From: Pectobacterium zantedeschiae
GTDB taxonomy: Bacteria > Pseudomonadota > Gammaproteobacteria > Enterobacterales > Enterobacteriaceae
Assembly: GCF_004137795.1 (NCBI RefSeq)
Contig: NZ_NWTM01000001.1
Span: forward strand, 855,188 to 919,187
Length of the DNA: 64,000 nt
Direction: 5' to 3'
Part shown: positions 8,947 through 18,254 of the stretch, piece after piece
How the letters are laid out: each line of letters opens with the position of its first letter
Numbering within the stretch: the stretch's first letter is position 1
Position numbers and translations under genes: made by a program
The notes under the pieces: generated by a model
The model's input: the letters and a program-made list of their open reading frames with translations, nothing else
What the model was told of the DNA's origin: nothing
The model's database searches: none

Positions 8947-10455
8947 TCAGGCGTTCAAATCATGCGTATTCAGCGCCTGAATACACGCCACAATCACAGC
9001 GAAAGCCTGCTCCATTTGAGGTTCTTCGACGCTGGCGTAGCCCAGTAATAAACCGCGCTGCTGCGTCGGTTGCAGGTAGTAGCTGGAAAGCGGTTTGACC
9101 ATCACACCGCGGCGCAGGATCGCGGCGCTCAGCACGACATCATCAACGTGTGGCGGGAGGCTGAGCAGCATATGTAATCCAGCATTACTGTTATCTCCGA
9201 CGTAATCCGCCCCCAGATACTGTTCGATCAGCGACGTCAAGAACGCACGGCGTTTGGCATACAGCAAACGCATGCGGCGGATATGCGCAGCATAGTGGCC
9301 TTCGCGGATAAACTGCGCGAGTGTTGCCTGCGTTAGCCAGTGTCCACCGCGATAAAGCTCGGAATGCGCGGTCTTCAACGACTGCGCCAGTAGCGGCGGT
9401 AGCACCATGTAACTGACGCGTAGGCCGGGGTAGAGCGTTTTGCTGAATGTACCGATGTAGATTACGGGCGATTGTGTCTGTAGCCCTTGTAGCGCGGGGA
9501 TTGGGCTGCCAGAAAAGCGAAACTCGCTATCATAATCATCTTCCACCACCCAACTGCCGTGCTCCTGTGCCAGTGCTAGCAGCCGTTGACGACGTGCCAG
9601 ACTCATCACGGCACCCAGAGGATATTGATGTGACGGTGTCACACAAATTAGACGCGGGGCGGCGTCGGACGGGAGAGTATCCGGCGGTACCAGTCCTTGT
9701 TCATCCACATCGACAGGAGCAATGCGCAGGCCGTTAATCGTCAGAACATTGCGAATCCCCCAATAGCAGGGATCTTCAATCCATGCCAAATCACCAGGAT
9801 TGCACAGCATTTTGGCGAGCAGATCCATCGCCTGATGGGTGCCTTCGGTAATGAGAATTTGCTCCGGCGTACACTCCACGGAACGAGCGACGCGCAGGTA
9901 GTCCACCAGCGCCAACTGGAGTTCGGGACAGCCGCCAATCGGCGAGTAAGAAAGTTGTTCAGGACGAACGCGTCGCGTCAGGCGCGTCTGAATACGCCGC
10001 CATAAATCATGAGGAAAGCTAGCAATATCAGGGATGCCGGGCATAAATGCCCCCCATTGGCGAACGGAAGCACCGGCATAACCGAGCAGATGCATGCCGC
10101 GACGCGAGAGCTCATGTTTAGGCTCCCGCATTTCCCCTGAATTGTCGCTATCCACTGGCTGCATGTTGCCATCGGGCAGTTGTTCCGTGACGAAGGTTCC
10201 ACTTCCTTTGCGCGCCTCGATATAGCCTTCAGCCAGTAGCTGTTCGTAAGCCGTTAGCACGGTATTACGTGACAGCGCGAGCTGTTGCGCCAGATCGCGT
10301 GATGATGGCAAACGCACGCCTGCGGCAATCGCCCCATCAAGAATCGCGAGCCGGATACTGTCGTACAAACGCTTGTTCAGCGCGCCATCTTGTTGGTTGG
10401 CTAAACGCTGAAGCAATAGGTCGGTCAGGAGTGAGCGCAAAAGTGGATCCTTCAA
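8947..10455 (-). CDS. MocR/GabR-type GntR family transcriptional regulator
   Basis: 502 residues. The N-terminal winged helix of the GntR type (about 25-95, with LPSSRDLAQQLALSRNTVLTAY and EGYIEARKGSGTFV, read with a break) is fused to a class I aminotransferase-like domain that binds PLP. The PLP lysine region is IGTFSKTLYPGLRVSY. This is the MocR/GabR/PdxR architecture. It is divergent from gabT with 132 bases between the starts, the usual arrangement for regulators that control the divergent gene. Probably it senses the substrate, or its aldehyde or amine, through PLP and controls the catabolic genes around it. Confidence 0.9.
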   Translation of the reverse strand: MKDPLLRSLLTDLLLQRLANQQDGALNKRLYDSIRLAILDGAIAAGVRLPSSRDLAQQLALSRNTVLTAYEQLLAEGYIEARKGSGTFVTEQLPDGNMQPVDSDNSGEMREPKHELSRRGMHLLGYAGASVRQWGAFMPGIPDIASFPHDLWRRIQTRLTRRVRPEQLSYSPIGGCPELQLALVDYLRVARSVECTPEQILITEGTHQAMDLLAKMLCNPGDLAWIEDPCYWGIRNVLTINGLRIAPVDVDEQGLVPPDTLPSDAAPRLICVTPSHQYPLGAVMSLARRQRLLALAQEHGSWVVEDDYDSEFRFSGSPIPALQGLQTQSPVIYIGTFSKTLYPGLRVSYMVLPPLLAQSLKTAHSELYRGGHWLTQATLAQFIREGHYAAHIRRMRLLYAKRRAFLTSLIEQYLGADYVGDNSNAGLHMLLSLPPHVDDVVLSAAILRRGVMVKPLSSYYLQPTQQRGLLLGYASVEEPQMEQAFAVIVACIQALNTHDLNA

Positions 10456-10587
10456 ATATTCAAAACTGGCACTGGATTATAGAACCATCTAACGTCTAAA
10501 TGACATCATCATCTTGCAACGACCTGTCATCGTTCAACTCACCATCTTCAACTAATAACAGATGTATTTGGGATATCGGAGCAGACA
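10456..10587. promoter_or_regulatory. Divergent promoter region between MocR regulator and gabT
   Basis: 132 bases with a direct repeat ACCATCT at 10484-10490 and again at 10541-10547. MocR regulators often bind direct repeats, so these are candidate operator half-sites; this is inference from position only. The gabT ribosome site is GGAGCAGACA just before its ATG. Confidence 0.4.
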
Positions 10588-11853
10588 ATGAAGAATAGCG
10601 AACTGAATCAACGCCGTCTGGCCGCCACACCGCGTGGTGTGGGTGTCATGTGTGACTTTTATGCTGAGCGTGCCGAAAACAGCACTCTGTGGGATGTTGA
10701 AGGACGCGAGTTTATCGATTTCGCTGCGGGGATTGCGGTGCTGAATACCGGTCATCGTCACCCGAAAATTGTCGCTGCGGTGCGCGAACAGTTGGATCGC
10801 TTTACCCATACGGCCTACCAGATTGTGCCTTACGGCAGCTATGTCACGTTAGCCGAACGTATTAATGCATTGGCACCGATTCAAGGCGCGGCAAAAACCA
10901 CGTTCTTTACCACTGGGGCAGAAGCAGTGGAAAACGCGGTGAAAATCGCCCGCGCTTACACCAAGCGTCCTGGCGTGATCGCTTTCAACGCCGCGTTTCA
11001 CGGGCGCACGCTGCTGACCATGACGCTGACGGGCAAAGTGGCACCATACTCTACCGGGTTCGGCCCGTTCCCAGGTTCCATTTTTCACGCACTTTATCCG
11101 AATGAAAAGAGCGGTATTACCGTTGAACAGGCACTAGAAAGCGTCGAACGTCTGATGCATACCGACATCGCCGCCGATCAGGTTGCCGCGATTATTCTTG
11201 AGCCAGTACAGGGCGAAGGCGGTTTTCATGTCGCGCCACCTGCCTTTATCAGTGGGCTGCGTAAGCTGTGCGATGAGCATGGCATCCTGTTGATTGCCGA
11301 TGAAGTGCAGACCGGCTTTGCTCGTACCGGCAAGTTGTTTGCGATGGAGTATTATGCGGAGAAAGCGGATCTGATCACCATGGCGAAAAGCCTGGGCGGT
11401 GGTTTCCCGATCTCTGGTGTGGTCGGCCGCGCTGAGGTGATGGATGCGCCATCACCGGGCGGGTTGGGCGGTACCTATGCGGGTAACCCTCTGTCGGTCG
11501 CTTCGGCGCTGGCGGTATTGGATGTGATTGAAGAAGAAAAATTGTGCCAACGGGCGCAGCGCCTGGGTGCTGCACTGGTCGAAACGCTGGAAAAAGTGAA
11601 AGCGCAGTGTCCGGCACTGGTGGCGATTCGTGCACAAGGGTCGATGGTCGCGGCTGAATTTAACGATCCAAACACGGGTAAGCCCTCTGCAGAGATTACC
11701 CGTCAATTTCAGAAAAGTGCGTTAGAGGCGGGCTTGCTGCTGCTGACCTGCGGTGTGCATGGCAACGTGATTCGTTTCCTGTATCCGCTGACGGTTCCTG
11801 ATGAGCAGTTCAGCAAGGCGATGAACATCCTGACGCGCGTATTAACACGATAG
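10588..11853 (+). CDS. gabT: 4-aminobutyrate aminotransferase (class III)
   Basis: 421 residues, full length for GabT. Visible are the TTGAEAVENAVKIAR cofactor region, IADEVQTGFARTG, and the PLP lysine in ITMAKSLGGGFP (about K267). It transfers an amino group from an omega-amino acid such as GABA to 2-oxoglutarate, yielding a semialdehyde. gabD follows 10 bases later, so the two form an operon. Given the polyamine-type importer and phospho-lyase genes alongside, the true substrate may be another omega-amine rather than GABA. Confidence 0.9.
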   Translation: MKNSELNQRRLAATPRGVGVMCDFYAERAENSTLWDVEGREFIDFAAGIAVLNTGHRHPKIVAAVREQLDRFTHTAYQIVPYGSYVTLAERINALAPIQGAAKTTFFTTGAEAVENAVKIARAYTKRPGVIAFNAAFHGRTLLTMTLTGKVAPYSTGFGPFPGSIFHALYPNEKSGITVEQALESVERLMHTDIAADQVAAIILEPVQGEGGFHVAPPAFISGLRKLCDEHGILLIADEVQTGFARTGKLFAMEYYAEKADLITMAKSLGGGFPISGVVGRAEVMDAPSPGGLGGTYAGNPLSVASALAVLDVIEEEKLCQRAQRLGAALVETLEKVKAQCPALVAIRAQGSMVAAEFNDPNTGKPSAEITRQFQKSALEAGLLLLTCGVHGNVIRFLYPLTVPDEQFSKAMNILTRVLTR

Positions 11854-11863
11854 AAGAGAAGCT

Positions 11864-13336
11864 ATGCAACTGAAACAGTCTATTTCACTGAAACAACACG
11901 CGCTATTTCGTCAACATTGCCTGATTGACGGCGAGTGGCAGGATAGCCAAAACGGTGAACGCCTGAACGTTACCAACCCGGCGACGGGCGAGGTGCTGGG
12001 TACGGTGCCGCTAGTTACGGTGTCACAAACTGAGCAGGCGATTGCCGCCGCAGAACAGGCGTTGGTTGAATGGCGTAAGAAGACGGGAAAAGAACGTGCC
12101 GCGCTATTGCAGACGTGGGCGCGCCTGATTATGGACAATCAGGATGATTTAGCCATCTTGCTGACGGCGGAACAGGGAAAACCGCTGGCAGAAGCGCGGG
12201 GTGAAATTGCCTATGCCACCAGCTTTATCGAGTGGTTTGCGGAAGAAGCTAAACGTATTGAAGGCAGCGTACTGCAATCGCCGCAGGGACAGCAGCGCCT
12301 GATGGTGATTAAGCAGCCCATCGGCGTGTGCGCAGCGATTACGCCGTGGAATTTCCCGGCAGCGATGATCACCCGTAAGGTCGGGCCTGCGTTGGCGGCG
12401 GGCTGTACGATGATTGTTAAACCTGCCGAGCAGACGCCGTTTACCGCGCTGGCGCTGGCGGAATTGGCGCAGCAGGCGGGTATTCCGCGCGGTGTGTTGC
12501 AGGTGATCGTCGGCGATGCACAGTCTGTCGGTAAAGTGTTGTGCGATAGCCCTGTGGTGCGCAAGTTGAGTTTCACGGGTTCTACGGAAGTAGGTCGCAT
12601 CCTGATGGCACAGAGTGCACCAACGGTGAAAAAACTGTCGCTGGAGCTGGGGGGTAACGCGCCGTTTATCGTGTTTGACGATGCCGATGTGGATCAGGCG
12701 GTGAAAGGCATTTTGGCCTCAAAGTTCCGTAACAGCGGACAGACCTGCGTCTGTGCTAACCGAATCTATGTGCAGAATGGGATTTACCCGACACTGGTAG
12801 AACGGCTGATCGAGGAAGTGCGTAAGTTAAACGTGGGCGACGGCACACAGCCGGGTGTCACGCAGGGGCCGCTGATTGATAACGATGCGATCAGCAAAGT
12901 TGAGCAGCATATTGCCGATGCGTTATCGCACGGAGCAACATTATTGCTGGGCGGTAAACGCCACGAACGGGGCGGCACGTTCTTCACGCCAACAATTGTC
13001 GGCGACGTGACCCGCGAGATGCGTTTTGCGCGGGAAGAGACATTCGGGCCAGTCGCACCGCTGTTCCGCTTCAGCGATGAAGCCGAGGTGATTGCGATGG
13101 CGAACGATACCGAATTCGGTCTGGCCGCTTATGTCTACACGCGTGATGCTGTACGACAATGGACGGTGCCGGAAGCGCTGGATTACGGCATGGTGGGTAT
13201 CAATACCGGACTCATCTCGAATGAAGTCGCGCCGTTTGGTGGGGTGAAACAGTCGGGACTGGGCCGTGAAGGCTCACGTTTCGGTATCGAAGACTATCTG
13301 GAAATGAAATACCTTTGCGTCGATCTTTCCCGATAA
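11864..13336 (+). CDS. gabD: NAD(P)-dependent succinate-semialdehyde dehydrogenase
   Basis: 490 residues, typical of GabD. Aldehyde dehydrogenase landmarks: ITPWNFPAAMITRKVGPAL, FTGSTEVGRILM, the general base Glu in LELGGNAPF, and the catalytic Cys in NSGQTCVCANR (about C295). It oxidises the semialdehyde made by the preceding aminotransferase to an acid. Encoded 10 bases downstream of gabT in one operon. Confidence 0.92.
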   Translation: MQLKQSISLKQHALFRQHCLIDGEWQDSQNGERLNVTNPATGEVLGTVPLVTVSQTEQAIAAAEQALVEWRKKTGKERAALLQTWARLIMDNQDDLAILLTAEQGKPLAEARGEIAYATSFIEWFAEEAKRIEGSVLQSPQGQQRLMVIKQPIGVCAAITPWNFPAAMITRKVGPALAAGCTMIVKPAEQTPFTALALAELAQQAGIPRGVLQVIVGDAQSVGKVLCDSPVVRKLSFTGSTEVGRILMAQSAPTVKKLSLELGGNAPFIVFDDADVDQAVKGILASKFRNSGQTCVCANRIYVQNGIYPTLVERLIEEVRKLNVGDGTQPGVTQGPLIDNDAISKVEQHIADALSHGATLLLGGKRHERGGTFFTPTIVGDVTREMRFAREETFGPVAPLFRFSDEAEVIAMANDTEFGLAAYVYTRDAVRQWTVPEALDYGMVGINTGLISNEVAPFGGVKQSGLGREGSRFGIEDYLEMKYLCVDLSR

Positions 13337-13702
13337 GGTTTTCACCCTAATAGTTGGTGAGAAGCGCGTGTCGACAGACAAGGTCGGCACCCGTGCGATG
13401 GGCGCGCAATGCGTCTGGGTGGTGCAGGGCAATATCAGCTTGCACCACAACATGGCAAAAATGGCGAAGTACCGTCAGGCATAAGGCAGCGCCACGTCAC
13501 CCTGATGTTTCTCATCGCTGTTCCCGCCGCCGCAGTAGTAAAACATCAATAAAATTTTTGAATTGGCACAATTTATGCTCATATTTTTTTGCATGATTAT
13601 TTTGATACATGATGCATCAATAGTGTAATGCACAAAATAGCGTGTGCAAAATTGTGATACGCATTTGACCTTTACGTTGACTACCACTCCAGGAGCAAAG
13701 CA
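13337..13702. promoter_or_regulatory. Upstream region of the binding-protein operon with palindrome
   Basis: The region contains the 10-base palindrome TGATGCATCA at 13610-13619, also found at 17430-17439 before the SDR gene. Close to it are TGCACAAAA at about 13629 and TGTGCAAAA at about 13643. These repeated motifs suggest operators for a locus regulator. The left part holds a 38-codon GTG-started open frame (13368-13484) of doubtful status. The GGAG ribosome site for the next gene is at about 13690. Confidence 0.45.
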
Positions 13703-14782
13703 ATGTCCAAACTCAATACTTCCTCCAAAGCAACAGGACTGTTCAAGCGTCATGCGCTGAAGAAAATAGCGGCGACGGCTTTTCTGGTGACGATGGCCTG
13801 TCAGGCGCAGGCAGAATCTGTCACGGTGATCTCATTTGGCGGTTTGAATAAAGATGCACAGGATAAGGCATTTTATAAACCGTTCGCTGCTGCCGGCAAA
13901 GGCACGGTAGAAGCTGGCGAATATAACGGTGAAATGGCACGTATCCGGGCGATGGTAGAAACCGGACAGGTGGGTTGGGATGTCGTGGAAGTCGAAGGTC
14001 CTGAACTGGTGCGCGGCTGTAGCGAAGGGCTTTTCGAGCCGCTGGACTGGTCAAAATTGGGCGATCAATCCCAGTTTGTCAAAGGTGCTGTCACGGAGTG
14101 TGGCGCGGGGATCTTCCTGTGGTCAACGGTACTCACCTATAACGCGCAGAAGCTCAAACAGGCACCGAAAAGCTGGGCTGATTTCTGGAATGTAAAAGAC
14201 TATCCCGGCAAGCGCGCGCTGCGTAAAAGCGCCAAATTTACGCTGGAAATCGCGCTGCTGGCCGATGGCGTGAAGCGTGAAGATCTCTACACGGTGCTGG
14301 CGACGCCAGAGGGTGTCGAGCGTGCCTTTAAGAAACTGAATCAGATCAAATCAAATATCCAGTGGTGGGAATCCGGTGCGCAACCGCTGCAATGGCTAGT
14401 GTCCGGTGACGTAGTGATGACGTCTGCCTATAACGGTCGCGTCTCAGCGGCGCAGAAAGAAGGGCATGACTTCAAGATTGTCTGGGCCGACAGCATTTAC
14501 GATCTGGATAGCTGGGCGATCGTTAAAGGCTCCAAGCATAAGGCTCTGGCGGAGCAATTTATTGCGTTTGCCAACCAGCCGGAAAATCAGAAAGTGTTCG
14601 CTGAGAACATTCCTTATGGCCCGACACACGTCAAGACGACCAGCCTGCTGGCTCCGGCTGTTGCCGCCAATCTGCCAACGGCTCCAGATAATCTGGCACA
14701 GGCCTTGCAGGTAGACACTGAGTTTTGGATCGATCACGGTGAAGAGCTGGAACAACGCTTCAACGCCTGGGCTGCCCAATAA
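13703..14782 (+). CDS. ABC transporter substrate-binding protein, polyamine type
   Basis: 359 residues with a Sec signal peptide ending near QAQAES (about residue 38). The mature part begins SVTVISFGG and is a PotD/PotF-like periplasmic binding protein, with motifs such as WDVVEVEGPEL, FLWSTVLTYN and WADFWNVKDYPGKRAL. It would deliver a cationic amine or amino-acid-like ligand to the permeases encoded next. Preceded by a good ribosome site. Confidence 0.88.
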   Translation: MSKLNTSSKATGLFKRHALKKIAATAFLVTMACQAQAESVTVISFGGLNKDAQDKAFYKPFAAAGKGTVEAGEYNGEMARIRAMVETGQVGWDVVEVEGPELVRGCSEGLFEPLDWSKLGDQSQFVKGAVTECGAGIFLWSTVLTYNAQKLKQAPKSWADFWNVKDYPGKRALRKSAKFTLEIALLADGVKREDLYTVLATPEGVERAFKKLNQIKSNIQWWESGAQPLQWLVSGDVVMTSAYNGRVSAAQKEGHDFKIVWADSIYDLDSWAIVKGSKHKALAEQFIAFANQPENQKVFAENIPYGPTHVKTTSLLAPAVAANLPTAPDNLAQALQVDTEFWIDHGEELEQRFNAWAAQ

Positions 14783-14824
14783 GGCTGCAGTGATTTACCG
14801 TACGTGATGATGGAGAAAGAGCCT

Positions 14825-16093
14825 ATGTCCCAGAGTGATATCGTCGCCGCTGCACCGACTGGCGGAAACGAGGAAAATTCAACCTTGAAACAGCAACTGT
14901 GGATCGCGCAGAAAGCCTATAAGAAACGCTCTCTGCTGCTGATTGCACCGCTGTTTCTGTTTATCGTGGTGAGTTTTCTCTTCCCGATCACCTCGATTTT
15001 GGGGAAAAGCGTCTCCAATCCAGAATTGCGTGACAATATGCCACAGACCATTGCCGCTATGCGGCTCTGGTCGGGTAACGGTGTGCCGGATGAGGCTGTT
15101 TTTCGGGCACTGGTCGGCGATCTGCGCGATGCACGCAGCAGCGGGAAATTAAGCACGATCACCAAACGATTAGGGTATGAAGGTTCGGAATATCGCACGC
15201 TGATTACCCGTACATTACGCAAACTGCCTGCGGAGGGCAGCAGCGATGTACGTGATCAACTGATACGTGAACAGCCGATGTGGGGGGAACTGGCGACATG
15301 GCAAACGTTCGATCGCGCCGCGCGGCCTTTCACTAGCTATTACCTGCTGGCGGTGTTTGACCATAAAGTCGATGCCACTACCCAGAAAATTGTTTCGCAA
15401 CCTGCCGATCAGGCGCTCTATGTGGATGTGCTGCTGCGCACGCTGCTGATGGCAGGCGTCGTGACGCTACTGTGTGTGGGGCTGGGCTATCCGCTGGCGT
15501 ACTGGCTGGCAAAACAGCCGTCTAACCGCGCTAACCTATTGCTCATTCTGGTTTTGCTGCCGTTCTGGACATCGCTAATTGTGCGGACGGCGAGCTGGAT
15601 TGTGCTGTTGCAATCCGGCGGACTGATCAACCGTTCGCTGATTAATATTGGCATTATCGACGAACCGCTGGTGCTGGTATTCAACCGCATCGGTGTTTAT
15701 ATCTCGATGACTCACATCCTGCTGCCGTTTTTCATTCTGCCACTGTACGCGGTGATGAAAGGTATTTCCCCAAATTATGTGCGAGCGGCGATCTCGCTGG
15801 GTGCGCATCCGTTTATCGCATTTTGGCGGGTTTACGTGCCGCAAACTTACGCGGGTGTGACGGCGGGCGCGTTGCTGGTCTTCATGATGGCGATTGGCTA
15901 CTACATTACGCCTGCGTTGTTGGGGGGGCCAAGCGACCAGATGCTGAGCTATTTTGTCGCGTTCTTCACCAATACCACTATGAACTGGGGAATGGCGGCC
16001 GCGCTGGGTACGCAACTGTTGATTATCGTGACGCTACTGTACGTGGTGTACATCCGCGTGACGCGCACCAATGCGGAAGCTGCATCGCATTAA
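14825..16093 (+). CDS. ABC transporter permease, PotB type
   Basis: About 422 residues from the ATG at 14825, preceded by GGAGAAAGAG; an in-frame ATG at 14804 lacks a ribosome site. One membrane segment near the N-terminus is followed by an unusually long periplasmic insert (about residues 65-195), then five C-terminal segments with the EAA-type loop (VRAAISLGAHPFIAFWRVYVP, read with a break). PotB-type proteins are usually about 280-300 residues, so the insert is the odd feature. It forms the channel with the next gene product. Confidence 0.88.
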   Translation: MSQSDIVAAAPTGGNEENSTLKQQLWIAQKAYKKRSLLLIAPLFLFIVVSFLFPITSILGKSVSNPELRDNMPQTIAAMRLWSGNGVPDEAVFRALVGDLRDARSSGKLSTITKRLGYEGSEYRTLITRTLRKLPAEGSSDVRDQLIREQPMWGELATWQTFDRAARPFTSYYLLAVFDHKVDATTQKIVSQPADQALYVDVLLRTLLMAGVVTLLCVGLGYPLAYWLAKQPSNRANLLLILVLLPFWTSLIVRTASWIVLLQSGGLINRSLINIGIIDEPLVLVFNRIGVYISMTHILLPFFILPLYAVMKGISPNYVRAAISLGAHPFIAFWRVYVPQTYAGVTAGALLVFMMAIGYYITPALLGGPSDQMLSYFVAFFTNTTMNWGMAAALGTQLLIIVTLLYVVYIRVTRTNAEAASH

Positions 16094-16141
16094 GCGAATC
16101 ACAACAATATGATCTGTAAACTTATTACGGGGAGATAACAA

Positions 16142-16960
16142 ATGAGACAGCAGGGTGAAGTGGTTATCCGCCTGTGGAACTCGTTCTTTAATTTCTACGG
16201 TGCGGCGATGCTGTTGTTTTTGATCGTCCCTGTACTGGTGATTGTTCCGCTTTCATTTAATGCAGGGTCGTTTCTGAGCTATCCGCTGACGGGATTTTCC
16301 CTGCGCTGGTATCGCGAGTTTTTTAACTCCAGCGAGTGGTTAGGTGCGCTGGGTAACAGCCTGCTGATTGCGCCGCTGGCAACACTGCTGGCAACGCTGC
16401 TCGGTGTGTTAGCGTCAGTCGGGCTGGTGCGCGGTGAGTTTCGCGGTAAGTCGCTGGTGATGGCGGTACTGATTTCGCCGATGATTGCGCCGGTGGTGAT
16501 TGTCGCGGTAGGGATGTTTTTCTTCTTCGCCAAACTGTCGCTGCTGAACAGCTATCTGGGGCTGGTGTTGGCGCATGCGATGCTGGGCGTGCCGTTCGTC
16601 GTGATTACGGTCACGGCGGTACTGAAGAACTACGATCACAACCTGACGCGCGCCGCCGCCAGTTTGGGTGCTTCGCCGCTGTTGGCTTTCCGCAAGGTGA
16701 CGTTTCCGCTGATTGCACCGGGGGTATTTTCCGGTGCGCTATTTGCCTTTGCGACGTCGTTTGATGAAGTCATTGTCACGCTGTTTCTTGCCAGCCCGCG
16801 CCAGCGCACGCTGCCGCTACAGATGTTTGCTGGCATCCGTGAAAACCTTGATCCGACGATAGCTGCCGCTGCAACGATGATGGTCGGTGCGGCGCTCGTG
16901 CTACTGATCGTGATGGAAATTTTACGCCGCCGCTCGGAGCGGTTACGGAGTGGGAGTTAA
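16142..16960 (+). CDS. ABC transporter permease, PotC type
   Basis: 272 residues, six predicted membrane segments, EAA loop LTRAAASLGASPLLAFRKV. Second permease of the polyamine-type importer, 48 bases after the first. A short inverted repeat, GGTGGT/ACCACC at 16961-16979, follows its stop immediately. Confidence 0.9.
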   Translation: MRQQGEVVIRLWNSFFNFYGAAMLLFLIVPVLVIVPLSFNAGSFLSYPLTGFSLRWYREFFNSSEWLGALGNSLLIAPLATLLATLLGVLASVGLVRGEFRGKSLVMAVLISPMIAPVVIVAVGMFFFFAKLSLLNSYLGLVLAHAMLGVPFVVITVTAVLKNYDHNLTRAAASLGASPLLAFRKVTFPLIAPGVFSGALFAFATSFDEVIVTLFLASPRQRTLPLQMFAGIRENLDPTIAAAATMMVGAALVLLIVMEILRRRSERLRSGS

Positions 16961-17390
16961 GGTGGTTAACCACACCACCCGATAGTGTGCCTCGTAATTC
17001 TTGTTTAGTGTTGGTGGTTTGTTTCGTGCGCGTTGATATTTGCATACCGTTTCTTATCGCCATTAACATAATGCGCAAGTGAGGGTAGTTGCTATCCGGC
17101 GTAAGAAATTATGCTGAGGAGATAGCGGGCTTAGGATGAGCCGCATGGACGCGGCGAAAGCTTGCGCCACGCCTGGAGCGTGTCGCAAGCGATCCGTTAA
17201 GCCTGATACCGACGAGGGCACCGCGCAGCGGCATAATTTAGCCGGAAGCCAGGGTTCGCAGGGCGACGGCGATTGAGCCGCCCTGTGTCGGGCGCGTGCT
17301 ACGAGGTAGCATGAAATGACAGTGCTGTTGCGCACGAAACCACCACACTCGTGTACATATAGTGGTGAAAGGGGAAAAATCGGTTTTTTT

Positions 17391-17416
17391 GCTGAAAATT
17401 TTTTTCAGCTTTTTTT
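17391..17416 (+). terminator. Rho-independent terminator
   Basis: Stem GCTGAAAA (17391-17398) with TTTTCAGC (17402-17409), followed by a run of seven T. It would end transcription from the permease operon and the structured element before the SDR-kinase-lyase operon. Confidence 0.8.
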
Positions 17417-17429
17417 AAAACCCAATTTA

Positions 17430-17510
17430 TGATGCATCAAACACCATTTTGATGTGTGTTGTGTAAAAAGGTTACTGTGCAAAAAAGACTATTGTACAAA
17501 ATGACTCAGG
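17430..17510 (+). promoter_or_regulatory. Candidate operator/promoter of SDR-kinase-lyase operon
   Basis: The palindrome TGATGCATCA (17430-17439) is shared with 13610-13619, and TGTGCAAAA and TTGTACAAAA follow it, as similar TGTGCAAAA/TGCACAAAA motifs follow the first copy. The repeated arrangement before two units of the same locus suggests a common regulator. The ribosome site CAGGAGG stands before the SDR start at 17520. Confidence 0.45.
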
Positions 17511-17519
17511 AGGTTCGGT

Positions 17520-18254
17520 ATGACAGCGCAAAAAACGTTATTGCTGACCGGTGCCAGTCGGGGAATCGGGCATGCCACCGTTAAGCATTTCCATGCAGCA
17601 GGGTGGCGGATTTTTACCGCATCGCGTCAGAACTGGGCGGAAGAGTGCCCGTGGGCAGAAAAGCTGCTCAATCATATTCATCTCGATTTGGAAGATATCG
17701 ATAGCCTGCAACAGACGCTGCCGCTGATTAAGGAAAAGTTGGGTGGGAGGCTGGATGCGCTGGTCGATAACGCAGGAATTTCGCCAAAGGGAGAAGGCGG
17801 GAAACGTCTGGGTGTCCGTGACACGGACTATGCGACCTGGCTGCGCGTCTTCAACGTGAATCTATTCTCCTGCGCGCTGCTGGCAAACGGCCTGTTCGAT
17901 GAACTCAAGGCTTCACAGGGCTGCGTCATCAATGTGACTTCAATTGCAGGTTCGCGCGTTCATCCCTTTGCAGGAGTGGCCTACGCCACCTCAAAAGCGG
18001 CGCTGTCTGCGCTGACGCGAGAAATGGCGTTTGATTTTGGTCCGCACGGCGTTCGTGTGAATGCCATTGCGCCGGGAGAAATTGAAACCTCGATTCTGTC
18101 ACCCGGTACGGATGACATCATTGAGCGGCAGGTGCCAATGCAGCGCTTAGGTAAGCCCGAAGAAGTGGCCAGCCTGATCTATTTTCTCTGCACGTCCGGT
18201 GCCTCTTATGTCAACGGCGCGGAAATTCACGTTAACGGAGGGCAGCATGTCTGA
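17520..18254 (+). CDS. SDR family oxidoreductase
   Basis: 244 residues. TGASRGIG cofactor motif, NAG at DNAGISPKG, Ser in NVTSIAGS, YATSKAAL catalytic pair, and APGEIETSI. Probably oxidises or reduces an alcohol/ketone intermediate of the catabolic pathway. First gene of a three-gene operon; its end overlaps the kinase start by 8 bases. A strong CAGGAGG ribosome site precedes the ATG. Confidence 0.88.
   Translation: MTAQKTLLLTGASRGIGHATVKHFHAAGWRIFTASRQNWAEECPWAEKLLNHIHLDLEDIDSLQQTLPLIKEKLGGRLDALVDNAGISPKGEGGKRLGVRDTDYATWLRVFNVNLFSCALLANGLFDELKASQGCVINVTSIAGSRVHPFAGVAYATSKAALSALTREMAFDFGPHGVRVNAIAPGEIETSILSPGTDDIIERQVPMQRLGKPEEVASLIYFLCTSGASYVNGAEIHVNGGQHV

Larger units (their letters stand above)
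16961..17519. repeat. Large structured intergenic element with inverted repeats
   Basis: No protein gene seen. TGGTGGTTT...CGTGCG at 17012-17031 and its inverted counterpart CGCACGAAACCACCA at 17331-17345 bound about 330 bases. Inside are several hairpins: TTTCTTATCGCC near 17050 with GGCGTAAGAAA near 17100; GCTTGCG with CGCAAGC (17160-17190) enclosing CACGC/GCGTG; AGGGCG with CGCCCT near 17250-17285; GCTAC/GTAGC at 17298-17310. This looks like a small non-autonomous mobile element or a structured RNA. The part right of 17346 holds a terminator and the promoter/operator region of the SDR gene. Confidence 0.5.

Noticed and set aside
13354..13596. 80-codon open frame downstream of gabD
   Set aside because: Composition is Arg/Ser/Thr rich, no ribosome site, and it ends in AT-rich regulatory sequence; more likely chance.
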